Origin: a virus
Virus record (IMG/VR): IMGVR_UViG_3300009537_000059
Span: 1 to 40,225 of that record
DNA length: 40,225 nucleotides
Strand: one strand, 5' to 3'
Shown piece by piece: positions 1-6,726 of this stretch. Made by a program: the position numbers and the translations under genes. Each line of letters starts with the position of its first letter. Position 1 is the stretch's first letter. The notes beneath the pieces are model-generated. The model had not been told where the DNA came from, ran no database searches, and worked only from the letters and a program-made list of their open reading frames with translations.

Positions 1-125
1 CGTTCACTGCCTTGTGGTCTGCCATCCTCCAGCCTTCCCACCTCAGCGAAGTCACACATCTCCGACCATGTGTCCCAGCGAAGTTGCACGGCTTCGATCA
101 CGACAGGTTTCTTACGAAACTTCAC
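1..125 (-). CDS. Phage protein of the MKFRKKPVVIEAVQ type (3' end outside window)
   Basis: Reading leftwards from a GTG at 123-125 the frame stays open to the window edge and encodes (f)MKFRKKPVVIEAVQLRW, then about 24 more residues. The opening K(F/Y)RKKPVVIEAVQ is a very common start of small phage proteins of unknown role. GTG overlaps the TGA of the preceding gene (GTGA), and a GGAGGG ribosome-binding site lies 4 nt upstream, so the start is well supported. The C-terminal part is missing. It is the last visible gene of a small run behind the promoter at 1030-1058. No function can be assigned. Confidence 0.72.
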   Translation of the reverse strand, partial: MKFRKKPVVIEAVQLRWDTWSEMCDFAEVGRLEDGRPQGSE

Positions 126-589
126 CTTTCCCTCCATCCTTCGCGACGCTCGGCAGCGTAGGCCGCACAGAGCACATATTCCATCCAGTCAACTTTTGGG
201 TCAACTCCATCGAAGTCCCACCACCGGTCGTCTGCGACACGACCCGCCTCCTTTGCCGCCTCACTCGGTTCCTTCGGTAACACCACAACCCCATGGGCGG
301 CGAGCCAGTCAGCCATGTCCTCTGGTGGTAATGAACGGCTTTCACGGTCAGCCATGTATGCTCTCAGCAGCGCTGCCAGCTTCTCAGTCATCATCGGTCG
401 TTTCCTGCACTGGCGCGTCCAAGCTCGGTTCCCCAGGCGCGCCTCGTTCAGCCGTTGCCGTAGCTGCTCGATCTCCTGCTCTTGAGCAGCGATGTGGTCG
501 GCGGCCTCCGCACAAAGAGAGTCTCCGGGCGACAGGTCAAGGCCGACATCACCAGCTTCTCGCAGACGCTTCACCAAATGCTCACTCAT
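122..589 (-). CDS. Hypothetical protein with coiled-coil N-terminal half
   Basis: 155 residues, not recognised as a known family. Residues about 25-50 (AAQEQEIEQLRQRLNEARL) form a short predicted coiled coil. The C-terminal half is acidic and Trp-rich (ADDRWWDFDGVDPKVDWMEY). The ATG at 589 overlaps the stop of the upstream gene (ATGA) and follows GGGAGGGACAG, a strong ribosome-binding site. Its own stop overlaps the GTG of the next gene. The three genes at 1-969 therefore look translationally coupled and co-transcribed from the promoter at 1030-1058. It is probably an early accessory protein, judged by promoter type only. Confidence 0.7.
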   Translation of the reverse strand: MSEHLVKRLREAGDVGLDLSPGDSLCAEAADHIAAQEQEIEQLRQRLNEARLGNRAWTRQCRKRPMMTEKLAALLRAYMADRESRSLPPEDMADWLAAHGVVVLPKEPSEAAKEAGRVADDRWWDFDGVDPKVDWMEYVLCAAYAAERREGWRER

Positions 590-969
590 CTGTCCCTCCC
601 TTTGGAACTTAAAGAAGCCAGAGCAGCATTGACGGATTCAATCGTCGTCAGCCGATCTGGCGTTTCGTCTTCTGGATAGCAAGTCACATAATAGCGTCCG
701 GCGTTGACCCAAAACTTACCACCGAAACCAAGATTTCCTTGGAATCGGTACTCCTTAGAGTAGTAATGATCACAAGTAACAAACCACCACACGAAGTTTT
801 CGCGGAGAGATTCGTTGGCGCGAGCAAGCTTGACCAACACATCGTAAATCTCGTTTGCTTGACGTGTCGTCAGCATGTGTTTGTCAAAGTTCTTGACCGC
901 ACTCTGAAACTCGTCAGCGTTAGTTGCGGCAAACATGTTTTGCACAATTGAGGGAAATTTGTTGTTCAT
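586..969 (-). CDS. Hypothetical protein, first gene behind a strong sigma70-type promoter
   Basis: 127 residues, family not recognised. The N-terminal half is helical (FAATNADEFQSAVKNFDKH) and the C-terminal half is aromatic and glycine-rich (WWFVTCDHYYSKEYRFQ). ATG at 969 is preceded by GGAGAA about 9 nt upstream. It is the first gene of the transcript predicted from the consensus promoter at 1030-1058, whose leader contains the perfect 20-bp palindrome at 994-1013. Its stop overlaps the start of the next gene. The strong host-type promoter suggests early expression; the function is unknown. Confidence 0.7.
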   Translation of the reverse strand: MNNKFPSIVQNMFAATNADEFQSAVKNFDKHMLTTRQANEIYDVLVKLARANESLRENFVWWFVTCDHYYSKEYRFQGNLGFGGKFWVNAGRYYVTCYPEDETPDRLTTIESVNAALASLSSKGRDR

Positions 970-993
970 ATGAAGTTTCTCCGGTGGGCGTCC

Positions 994-1013
994 ATGCAGC
1001 TGCGCAGCTGCAT
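994..1013. repeat. Perfect 20-bp palindrome in a promoter leader
   Basis: Two copies of GCAGCTGC abut inside a self-complementary 20-mer. It lies between the predicted transcription start (about 1022) and the ribosome-binding site of the gene starting at 969. It could fold as a 5' hairpin in the mRNA or bind a dimeric repressor. There is no T-run after it on the transcribed strand, so an intrinsic terminator is unlikely. Confidence 0.6.
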
Positions 1014-1029
1014 CCCTGACCCATACTGA

Positions 1030-1058
1030 ATAATACAGACTTAGAATCGTTTTGTCAA
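1030..1058 (-). promoter_or_regulatory. Consensus sigma70-type promoter
   Basis: On the minus strand the sequence is TTGACA (1053-1058), a 17-bp spacer, then TATTAT (1030-1035). The -35 is perfect, the spacing is ideal and the -10 differs by one base. It lies in the only gap between the gene ending at 1079 and the gene starting at 969, and points toward 969, 589 and 125. Confidence 0.75.
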
Positions 1059-1078
1059 TAGGTAAATGTAGAATGTAA

Positions 1079-1687
1079 TTATAAGAGTTTTGGGCGCCTC
1101 TGCTTTAGAGGATTTCTGACAACAAACTCTTCCAATTGGAGACTAACAGGAATATGAGAATCTAGCTCAAGTCTAATGCCCAGACCAGCTTCGAGTGATT
1201 TTTCTACAAGTCCCTTTGGAATAGACGGGCCAGGTAAATTCTGGCCGCCTCTATTGAATATCTTGTTGATTTCCTCTTTGAAGTGGGCAATCATAGGATA
1301 AGGGATGCGTTCTCGTTCCATTTCACGACAAGCATACTCCCAAAGAGTATTGCAGTAATAATTGGCGTCACCCATTTTCTTGAGCCATTCTTCAAATTTA
1401 GGCTTGAGTGCGTCAGGATGACAAAGATACATGCGATCTATTATATCTTCACCTTTTCCGTTATAGAAGGCAAAAACCCAATAACAATTCATATATCGTT
1501 CAATTGTGTTGATGTTTAGGTCACGAGCGGTAGAGAATTCTTTGTTCGTGGATGTGCTTTTCAACTCATAGGGGTTGTCGTGTTTATCTGTAGCATCTTC
1601 TCCGTGAGAATCAGAGTTCCAAATAAGGCCACAAAGCTCAGTCATTTGCACTTCACGAGTTTGATCCATAGGAATAACCATTGTCAT
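1079..1687 (-). CDS. Putative PD-(D/E)XK-type nuclease
   Basis: 202 residues. Residues about 24-50 contain HGEDATDKHDNPYELKSTS, which fits a PD-(D/E)XK nuclease core: an acidic residue, then E-x-K on a strand (YELKS). This is the arrangement of type II restriction enzymes and related phage nucleases. The rest (YWVFAFYNG, then HPDALKPKFEEWLKK) is consistent with the alpha/beta fold but not diagnostic. The start could be M1 (1687) or M7, and neither has a strong ribosome-binding site. It follows the NADAR gene by 3 nt. Possible roles are host-DNA degradation, recombination or a homing-type nuclease; which one is not visible. Confidence 0.5.
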   Translation of the reverse strand: MTMVIPMDQTREVQMTELCGLIWNSDSHGEDATDKHDNPYELKSTSTNKEFSTARDLNINTIERYMNCYWVFAFYNGKGEDIIDRMYLCHPDALKPKFEEWLKKMGDANYYCNTLWEYACREMERERIPYPMIAHFKEEINKIFNRGGQNLPGPSIPKGLVEKSLEAGLGIRLELDSHIPVSLQLEEFVVRNPLKQRRPKLL

Positions 1688-1690
1688 CGG

Positions 1691-2119
1691 CTAATTACCT
1701 TTAATTTCGTCACGCACCTCCATTAGAAGCTTACCAAGGTGGTTTTCACCCTCACCATTACACACGCCCCAAAAAGTATCGCCCCAATAGTTAGTTTCTT
1801 CTAAGTACGCTGGGTGCGTCATTAGGAGAGCTTCTCGCAAGTCAGCATTGTCACTAAACTTAATGCGCAGTAAAGCTCTCATTGTGGGAATTTTGATTTG
1901 CTCCCAATCCGAACGCATCTTCACTTTGCGCCCGGCTCGTTTTGCCTCTTTAGCCAACTCAAGAGAGGCAATCCATTTCTGGTCTTTCCGATTCAGAGTT
2001 TTAGATGCTTGGTAGGCATGTTCAAGAGAAGGAAAATCAATTCCCATCCACTTTATCTGACAAGGCCAAAAGTTGGACAGAAATCTAAACTCTTCAAAGA
2101 ACCCTGTGATCTCCATCAT
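1691..2119 (-). CDS. NADAR family N-glycosidase (YbiA-like)
   Basis: The start is taken at ATG 2119 (MMEITGFFEEFRFLSNFWP), because family members begin just before the FLSNF motif. A frame-extended start at 2149 is possible. NADAR hallmarks are present in order: FLSNFWP, the FPSLEHAYQASK segment with the conserved Glu-His, the KMRSDWEQIKIPTMRALLRIKF segment, and NYWGDTFWGVCNGEGENHLGKLLM at the end. Known members hydrolyse N-glycosidic bonds of riboflavin intermediates, and some remove ADP-ribose from guanine bases modified by DarT-type toxins. In a phage, a counter-defence or NAD-related role is plausible but is inference. The length (142 aa) is normal. Confidence 0.85.
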   Translation of the reverse strand: MMEITGFFEEFRFLSNFWPCQIKWMGIDFPSLEHAYQASKTLNRKDQKWIASLELAKEAKRAGRKVKMRSDWEQIKIPTMRALLRIKFSDNADLREALLMTHPAYLEETNYWGDTFWGVCNGEGENHLGKLLMEVRDEIKGN

Positions 2120-2393
2120 TGTCATAAATCTGCAATCTTTGTCTTGCACAGGGACACACTTTTAGCATCTCAATTTTAGCTTCCAGTTCTGCTATTCTTG
2201 ACCGCAGCAAATGTTCCAGTTCTTCGTTTGTACCTTCAAACTTCTTATATAGCTCGTCGGCTCGTCGGATTGTTTCAATCCGTTCTGGCGTGTCAGGAGT
2301 ACCATTTCGCATCTCGTCTTGGATACGTTCTGCGTCACTACCCTGTACTACACCCTGTACTACGAATGGATAGTTGTATTGGTTGTCTGTCAT
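2094..2393 (-). CDS. Hypothetical coiled-coil protein
   Basis: About 99 residues, starting MTDNQYNYP at 2393, where GGAG lies 6 nt upstream. A start four codons earlier is less well placed. The region from ERIETIRRADELYKKFE through NEELEHLLRSRIAELEAKIEMLK is strongly helical with heptad character, so an oligomer or protein-binding role is likely. Its start lies about 56 nt inside the end of the upstream membrane-protein gene and its end lies inside the start of the NADAR gene, so three reading frames interlock here. A 12-bp tandem duplication at 2341-2364 gives VVQGVVQG near the N-terminus. Family not recognised. Confidence 0.6.
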   Translation of the reverse strand: MTDNQYNYPFVVQGVVQGSDAERIQDEMRNGTPDTPERIETIRRADELYKKFEGTNEELEHLLRSRIAELEAKIEMLKVCPCARQRLQIYDNDGDHRVL

Positions 2394-2730
2394 CTTTATC
2401 TCCATCTGGAAAATCTCTCAATTCTTCTACTTCTCGCGCGAGATATTCTCCAATGAGAATCTTGTGATAATCAATCAGAAGCGCACAATGTTCAGCGTCG
2501 TCACTGATGCGGCAAAAACCAGCAGACATTTTCAGTGCAGCATATTGTGTTGTCAAAAATAGCAACACTTGAGCGCTTTGAATTTGTGCGTCAGCAACTT
2601 TATTGGCTGCTTTTCTTGCTTCTATAGTCATTCCTCCGAACATTCCAATCCCTAATATACAGAGGATCATGAAAGACTGATACAACCTATCCTTCCATTT
2701 CTTTGAGAGACTTATCTTTGGTAGTTTCAT
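2338..2730 (-). CDS. Small membrane protein with one N-terminal transmembrane helix
   Basis: About 130 residues from ATG 2730 (MKLPKISLSKKWKDRLY). An AAGGA ribosome-binding site lies 5 nt upstream, overlapping the end of rtcB; the longer frame from 2763 lacks this. A basic stretch is followed by one hydrophobic helix (SFMILCILGIGMFGGMTI), then a soluble, mostly helical region with acidic end DFPDGDKDDRQ. The topology suggests an inner-membrane anchor with N-terminus in the cytoplasm, but orientation is not certain. It follows rtcB directly and its own end overlaps the next gene. Function unknown; membrane-bound phage exclusion or lysis accessory proteins can look like this. Confidence 0.6.
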   Translation of the reverse strand: MKLPKISLSKKWKDRLYQSFMILCILGIGMFGGMTIEARKAANKVADAQIQSAQVLLFLTTQYAALKMSAGFCRISDDAEHCALLIDYHKILIGEYLAREVEELRDFPDGDKDDRQPIQLSIRSTGCSTG

Positions 2731-2731
2731 T

Positions 2732-3985
2732 TTAATCCTTATAGGGGTCACGCACATCTTCACCTGCCATCACAACGATGAGAGGCGTCAAGGTGTGGAG
2801 CACCTCAATGGTGTTACCTTGCGCAGCCAAAACGTCAGGCAGACGGCGGTACACGTGCGGCGACTCATCACGGCCACCACCGCGCAGGAAGATGCCGGCC
2901 TTCTGGACCCAAGCATCCATCATGTCCTGCGTCACCAGCGGCTCACGCTTCCATTCGCCAGTGTGCTTATCCTTCTTGCCTTTCGCCTGCATACGCCCCA
3001 TCACACGACCTGCCCCGTGTACGGTGCTGAACATCATAGAGTGCTGCAACTGAACGCGGTCGTCAGTTGCCTTTCGGTTTCCCTCAAGAATGACCGATAC
3101 ATCACCCATTGATCCACCGACAAAGCCCCTCTGAGTAGGAAATGCGGGCGTAGCACCCTTGCGGATGACCACTACCTCTTCCAACGCATCCGTGTCTGGC
3201 ATGTAGTGCTCTTCCTTCCACGCGAAGTTGTGGTGGTTGTGCACCAAGTCAACTTCGTGAGCACCCAGGAGTGACACGACCTTGCGGGCTACCCACTCGC
3301 GTCCAGCGTAGGCGTAGTCACCAGCAAGCTCCATCATCGCCCAGTAGGCTTGACCGGCCCAGGTGTTGAGGTGCATGAGCGCACCCTTGGACTCTTCCTC
3401 GCTGACTACCATGTGGTCAGACCAGTGAGCTCCTGCGGCGATGTTGACGAAACCACTGCACAGCTTGTGACCGAAGCCACGCGAGCCGAAGTGCACACCG
3501 ACCCACAGCACGCCGTTCTCGTCAGCGAACACGTCAACGTAGTGGTTGCCAGAGCCGACCGTGCCCAGCTGAGCGCGAGCAAGCTCCTTGAGTGTCTCTA
3601 CATCAGCAGCACGAGGCAGCACCTCCCAGCGCTCGTCATCGAAGAGCGGGTGGTCAGTTGGAGCATCGTCAGCAAGATTCGTGCGACCAAGCCCGAACGA
3701 CACATGCTTTGCAATGTCGTCAGCAAGCTTTGACAAGCGCTCGTGACGCTTCTCGGCGTCACCCAGGTCAGCGAGCTTCATGTCGGTTTGGATTGCGCAG
3801 TTGCCGCATGCGATGTCGAAGCCGACACCAATGGGGCTGATCCAGTTGCGGAAGGCAGCAACACCACCAATGGGCATCCAGTAGCCAAGGTGGCCATCAG
3901 CCATGATGGCAACACGAGCGGCGCGCGTTGCTACTCCGCGCAACTGCTCAATGGTCTTGTCATCGTGTTGGCCTACGATATACAT
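2732..3985 (-). CDS. rtcB: RNA-splicing ligase RtcB
   Basis: 417 residues, the normal RtcB length. RtcB joins RNA ends carrying 2',3'-cyclic phosphate or 3'-phosphate to 5'-OH ends using GTP and Mn2+. The guanylate/metal-binding signatures are visible: GVGFDIACGNC (Asp57, Cys60), SGNHYVDVF (His148), VHFGSRGFGHK (His165), HNHHNF (about 250-253), KGATPAFPTQRGFVGGSMGD, and HGAGR (His323). AAAGGA lies upstream of the ATG. Together with the CCA-adding enzyme it could mend tRNAs cut by host anticodon nucleases. The gene is clearly richer in G+C than most neighbours, and this tract continues into the SprT-like gene. Archease is not seen here. Confidence 0.96.
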   Translation of the reverse strand: MYIVGQHDDKTIEQLRGVATRAARVAIMADGHLGYWMPIGGVAAFRNWISPIGVGFDIACGNCAIQTDMKLADLGDAEKRHERLSKLADDIAKHVSFGLGRTNLADDAPTDHPLFDDERWEVLPRAADVETLKELARAQLGTVGSGNHYVDVFADENGVLWVGVHFGSRGFGHKLCSGFVNIAAGAHWSDHMVVSEEESKGALMHLNTWAGQAYWAMMELAGDYAYAGREWVARKVVSLLGAHEVDLVHNHHNFAWKEEHYMPDTDALEEVVVIRKGATPAFPTQRGFVGGSMGDVSVILEGNRKATDDRVQLQHSMMFSTVHGAGRVMGRMQAKGKKDKHTGEWKREPLVTQDMMDAWVQKAGIFLRGGGRDESPHVYRRLPDVLAAQGNTIEVLHTLTPLIVVMAGEDVRDPYKD

Positions 3986-3998
3986 TGTGGTTTCCTTT

Positions 3999-4475
3999 CT
4001 ACTTTCTCCTGTCGGCCCAGAATACCAACACTTCGTACACGAGCGACAAACACCACAGGAAGTCCCCGCCGTGAGCTGGAGAGTTCATGCCCTCCTGGGC
4101 GGCGACGTGGTGAGCGATCTCGTGGCAGACCGCGGTTGTGGGCACGTTGTCCGCATACGGGAAATGCAACTTGCGTTGCTCGTATGCGCCGAGGGCGTGC
4201 ATCTCGCGCGCCAGTCGGCTGCGGAAGTGTACGGCGGTCACTGGTCGCAGCTTCAGGTACTTGCAAACCACAGCGGCCAGAGACAGGATCTCGTCCTGCG
4301 ACAGAGTGCGGCGCGAACGGACCTGTTTCGGAAGGGACTTCCACAACTTTTTCTCCAAGGTGCGACAGTCCGCATACTCAGCCTTCAGCCTCTTGCGAGC
4401 CTCGGCGATGCCGTAGTGGCCCGGCGGCAAGGTGCTGATGGCGATGTTGTAGTTCTCCAACGGGGACCGCATCAC
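3999..4475 (-). CDS. SprT-like zinc metalloprotein
   Basis: 158 residues. AVCHEIAHHVA is a HExxH zinc-peptidase motif, and HGGDFLWCLSLVYE about 12 residues later supplies the third ligand in the HGxxF/W position, as in SprT/Spartan-type proteins. SprT-like enzymes cleave DNA-protein crosslinks in their best-known members. The phage protein is short and lacks an obvious zinc ribbon, so the substrate is open. The N-terminal half is basic (RKRLKAEYADC, KQVRSRRTLSQDE). A consensus-spaced promoter at 4506-4534 probably drives this gene and rtcB. It shares the GC-rich composition of rtcB. Confidence 0.7.
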   Translation of the reverse strand: MMRSPLENYNIAISTLPPGHYGIAEARKRLKAEYADCRTLEKKLWKSLPKQVRSRRTLSQDEILSLAAVVCKYLKLRPVTAVHFRSRLAREMHALGAYEQRKLHFPYADNVPTTAVCHEIAHHVAAQEGMNSPAHGGDFLWCLSLVYEVLVFWADRRK

Positions 4476-4505
4476 TGTAACCTCTTAACTTTAGTACACT
4501 TATGA

Positions 4506-4534
4506 AATATAACCACTTTCTCACGATTTGTCCA
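4506..4534 (-). promoter_or_regulatory. Sigma70-type promoter upstream of SprT-like gene and rtcB
   Basis: On the minus strand TGGACA (4529-4534) is followed by a 17-bp spacer and TATATT (4506-4511). Each hexamer differs from consensus by one base. It overlaps the last codons of the Vsr-like nuclease gene and points toward the gene starting at 4475. The -10 context GGTTATATT is shared with the promoter at 21523-21551. Confidence 0.6.
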
Positions 4535-4910
4535 CCCTACCTAAGTGCCTGAGGATTTTAGACTTACATGATTTAGCGTTGCTGTTTATCTGTGATTCCC
4601 ACAGCACAAGCATCGGGTATCCCATTGCTTCCAGCGACCATTGTCTTTCGGAATCACGGCGCCATCGTTTCTTTGCTTCACACTTCAACCCTTTATTGTA
4701 ATAGTCGGGTTCATATTTCTTAGGATTGCAATGCCAAAAGTCTCCGTAACATTCTATGATATACCTTCCTTCAACAAAGAAGTCAACTGAGTATTTGTCA
4801 ATTCTGTAGTTTTGTTGGTAGTTGAGTTTTAAGCCGTCGAGAAATTGAGCGACTTTCGTTTCGATTTTTGGTCTTTTTTGAGTCTTTTGCTTTTTGCGTT
4901 TGCGACCCAT
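4521..4910 (-). CDS. Vsr/DUF559-like endonuclease
   Basis: 129 residues from ATG 4910 (MGRKRKKQKTQK), which has AAGGA upstream and begins just after the dUTPase stop; a longer frame to 4991 would overlap dUTPase. After a very basic N-terminus comes KYSVDFFVEGRYIIECYGDFWHC, the D...E-x-(Y/D)-G-(D)-(F/Y)-W-H signature of Vsr/DUF559 restriction-like nucleases. Then follow WRRDSERQWSLEAMGYP and LVLWESQI, the usual W..D..R...L...GY..L..WE ending. Such phage proteins are often stand-alone homing endonucleases; mismatch-nicking repair is the alternative. No insertion site can be recognised. Confidence 0.75.
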   Translation of the reverse strand: MGRKRKKQKTQKRPKIETKVAQFLDGLKLNYQQNYRIDKYSVDFFVEGRYIIECYGDFWHCNPKKYEPDYYNKGLKCEAKKRWRRDSERQWSLEAMGYPMLVLWESQINSNAKSCKSKILRHLGRVDKS

Positions 4911-4917
4911 ACTTTCC

Positions 4918-5364
4918 TTATTTATCTGTGCTTCCGAAGCCTCCGGAGCCTCTGTCGGTTTCGTCCAAGTCGCTAACTTCTTTGAGTTCACTAACCATAA
5001 AAACCGGCATAAGAATCATCTGGGCAATTTTAGCACCCATCTTAATTTCTACGGGCACTTTGTTGCTATTATATATCAGCACCAAAATCTCACCAGTGTA
5101 ACCAGGATCAATGACGCCTGCGTGCACGAACAAACCTTGTTTGGAAGCAACTCCACTTCGGTCTTTGAGAATGCCGCCCACGTTAGGCGGAAAACCTATT
5201 GCTATGCCTGTGCGAACAAGTCGGTAATTAAATGGTGGAATAATGGGAGAGTCGAGAGAAAACAAATCCCACCCCAAATCGTTCTCATGTGCTTTTTGGG
5301 GCGGCAATGCACTCGGATCTAATTTCTTATACTTCATTGAAAAATCGAAAACTGGTTCTGTCAT
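4918..5364 (-). CDS. dut: dUTP pyrophosphatase
   Basis: 148 residues, a complete trimeric-type dUTPase with all five motifs in order: DLGWDLFS (I), DRSGVASKQG (II), HAGVIDPGYTGEI with the catalytic Asp (III), GAKIAQMIL (IV), and the C-terminal glycine-rich arm DRGSGGFGSTDK (V). It hydrolyses dUTP to dUMP and pyrophosphate, which keeps uracil out of DNA and feeds dTMP synthesis. It sits 8 nt downstream of the lipoprotein gene at 5373 and is followed by the Vsr-like gene. This fits the nucleotide-metabolism set that includes the ribonucleotide reductase and GMP reductase. Confidence 0.96.
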   Translation of the reverse strand: MTEPVFDFSMKYKKLDPSALPPQKAHENDLGWDLFSLDSPIIPPFNYRLVRTGIAIGFPPNVGGILKDRSGVASKQGLFVHAGVIDPGYTGEILVLIYNSNKVPVEIKMGAKIAQMILMPVFMVSELKEVSDLDETDRGSGGFGSTDK

Positions 5365-5372
5365 TTATAACC

Positions 5373-5573
5373 TCACTTTATAATAGGGCTGACCGCATCT
5401 ATGTATCGTGCACTCACGCAATCTCCCCGTGGTGCAATAGGACACCGGGGGTCGCCGCTCCAAATTGTAGGCGCCCATGGGTCATTAGGGCCTGGTTGTG
5501 TCATGGATCTGTAGCCGGGCAAGTGCGAGCATCCAATCAAAAATATTGTGGTCAGTAAGAATAGCATACGCAC
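5373..5573 (-). CDS. Small lipoprotein (fourth of four in a row)
   Basis: 66 residues. MRMLFLLTTIFLIGC is a short lipoprotein signal peptide ending in the lipobox IGC (Cys15); the mature part is about 52 residues, starting CSHLPGYRS. No domain is recognised. The mature chain has two further cysteines (DPRCPIAPRGDC) that may pair. It is the last of four consecutive lipoprotein genes (6726 down to 5373). Such small phage lipoproteins can act in superinfection exclusion or as outer spanins, but no spanin-type proline-rich stretch or inner-membrane partner is evident. Confidence 0.65.
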   Translation of the reverse strand: MRMLFLLTTIFLIGCSHLPGYRSMTQPGPNDPWAPTIWSGDPRCPIAPRGDCVSARYIDAVSPIIK

Positions 5574-5582
5574 AACTATCTA

Positions 5583-5921
5583 TTACCAAAAACCAGGGTA
5601 TCCGGGCCTTCGTCCCGTGTTGCCGTCGTCTGCCCAATAACGGGGGTAACACAATTCCCAATTAGTTGATGGAAGCCACAATGTTGAATCGTTCATTGCC
5701 CACTGGCTTACGCATCGAGCAATCTCAAAATGAATTATTGCTATGTTGGAACCTCTCTTATAAAATCTATTACATAAGCCTCGAGCTTCATTTATTGTTC
5801 CAATATAAACTCCGGTTGAATCTCTGGCTTCAGGTGGACAAAAGGTTTGAGCGTACCACGGTGGGGCCGGCCATTCACAGCCGGCCAACCATAAGATGCC
5901 CAGCAATGCCAGCCAGCGCAT
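5583..5921 (-). CDS. Cysteine-rich lipoprotein (third of four in a row)
   Basis: 112 residues. The signal peptide MRWLALLGILWLAGC ends in the lipobox AGC (Cys15). The mature protein has several Cys (TFCPPEA, RGLCNRFY, IARCVSQW, ELCYPRY) and many Trp/Tyr, suggesting a compact disulfide-bonded periplasmic or outer-membrane protein. It begins 3 nt after the stop of the preceding lipoprotein gene. Family not recognised. Confidence 0.68.
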   Translation of the reverse strand: MRWLALLGILWLAGCEWPAPPWYAQTFCPPEARDSTGVYIGTINEARGLCNRFYKRGSNIAIIHFEIARCVSQWAMNDSTLWLPSTNWELCYPRYWADDGNTGRRPGYPGFW

Positions 5922-5924
5922 TGC

Positions 5925-6518
5925 TCACTCAAGATCCGCAATAGATAGAAATGCGCGGATCTGTGGATTGTCTGGTCCTAAAAGTACGACGGCAGCATTT
6001 ACTTTTTCTTGAATCAATGCGTTCACTCTTGCTTGAATTGATGCATTGTCAAGAATTTCATTTAACCATGCGCAATCAGGGTATAGTTCTGCCCAAGAAC
6101 GATAATAAGTCACATCACGAACGATAGGATATGAAAGTGCACTACCATGTACCGCTTCAGCCTCAAAAATTACTTCTGTAAATTTATAAGTGGGAATATA
6201 CAGTGCCTGTGTCCCAACCTCTCCTTCAAGTGCCACACCTCCGTCAAGATATTGACCACTATCTGCTCTCGTACATGTGGGACAATTCATCCAGTAAATT
6301 CTCCAAATTGCTTCATCGTCAGGAGAAGCAGTGATTGTTATACCGTGCTCCTGCCACAAACAAAATGGACCCGGATTATCTGAAACCCCCACAGTAATAA
6401 GTGGTTGAGGAAGTTTTGGTTCTGTTCCGCAACCCAAGATGAACAGAGCAAAAGTGATTAAAAATAGTCCTGCCAGCTTTTTGGCAAGCGCGCTAATTTC
6501 TGTGCCGCCTTTAGTCAT
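5925..6518 (-). CDS. Lipoprotein (second of four in a row)
   Basis: 197 residues. A longer N-terminal segment precedes the hydrophobic stretch LAGLFLITFALFILGC (lipobox LGC, Cys30). The mature part starts CGTEPKLPQPLITVGVSDNPG and looks beta-rich at first: GITITASPDDEAIWRIYW, a WMNCPTCTRA cysteine pair, then YIPTYKFTEVIFEAEAV, an Ig-like pattern. The end is helical (NASIQARVNALIQEKVNAAVVLLGPDN). The ATG overlaps the stop of the upstream lipoprotein (ATGACTAA) and uses GGAGAAG inside it as ribosome-binding site. Family not recognised. Confidence 0.68.
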   Translation of the reverse strand: MTKGGTEISALAKKLAGLFLITFALFILGCGTEPKLPQPLITVGVSDNPGPFCLWQEHGITITASPDDEAIWRIYWMNCPTCTRADSGQYLDGGVALEGEVGTQALYIPTYKFTEVIFEAEAVHGSALSYPIVRDVTYYRSWAELYPDCAWLNEILDNASIQARVNALIQEKVNAAVVLLGPDNPQIRAFLSIADLE

Positions 6519-6726
6519 AATCTTCTCCTATTGAGCTTTGCATCTCATTCCAATCAACGTTATCACACCGATGGTCTTCAAAATTCTCATATCCCGCTTT
6601 GGTTAACCACGGACATGGTGGTCCAGGTAGGTCATGGCGATCTGGTCCCGTTGGCCAATCCATACACCCCATTGAAATTATCATTACAAATATCAATACA
6701 AATATCAATACAAAAAGTTGCTTCAT
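6511..6726 (-). CDS. Small lipoprotein (first of four in a row)
   Basis: 71 residues. The signal peptide MKQLFVLIFVLIFVMIISMGC ends in lipobox MGC (Cys21). The mature part is short and acidic (CMDWPTGPDRHDLPGPPCPW...). Its hydrophobic core is built by a 12-bp tandem duplication at 6685-6714 that repeats VLIF, so the signal peptide has lengthened by slippage. The start overlaps the stop of the CCA-adding enzyme gene (TAATG), implying translational coupling. Function unknown. Confidence 0.66.
   Translation of the reverse strand: MKQLFVLIFVLIFVMIISMGCMDWPTGPDRHDLPGPPCPWLTKAGYENFEDHRCDNVDWNEMQSSIGEDYD

Noticed and set aside
994-1013. Palindrome as an intrinsic terminator
   Set aside because: No T-run follows on the minus strand, and it lies downstream of a strong promoter and upstream of a start codon.
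70-4505. Plus-strand open frames (70-612, 3743-4438, 3903-4505 and others)
   Set aside because: They are shadows of rtcB, SprT-like and accessory genes in GC-rich sequence, with low-complexity translations and no upstream signals.
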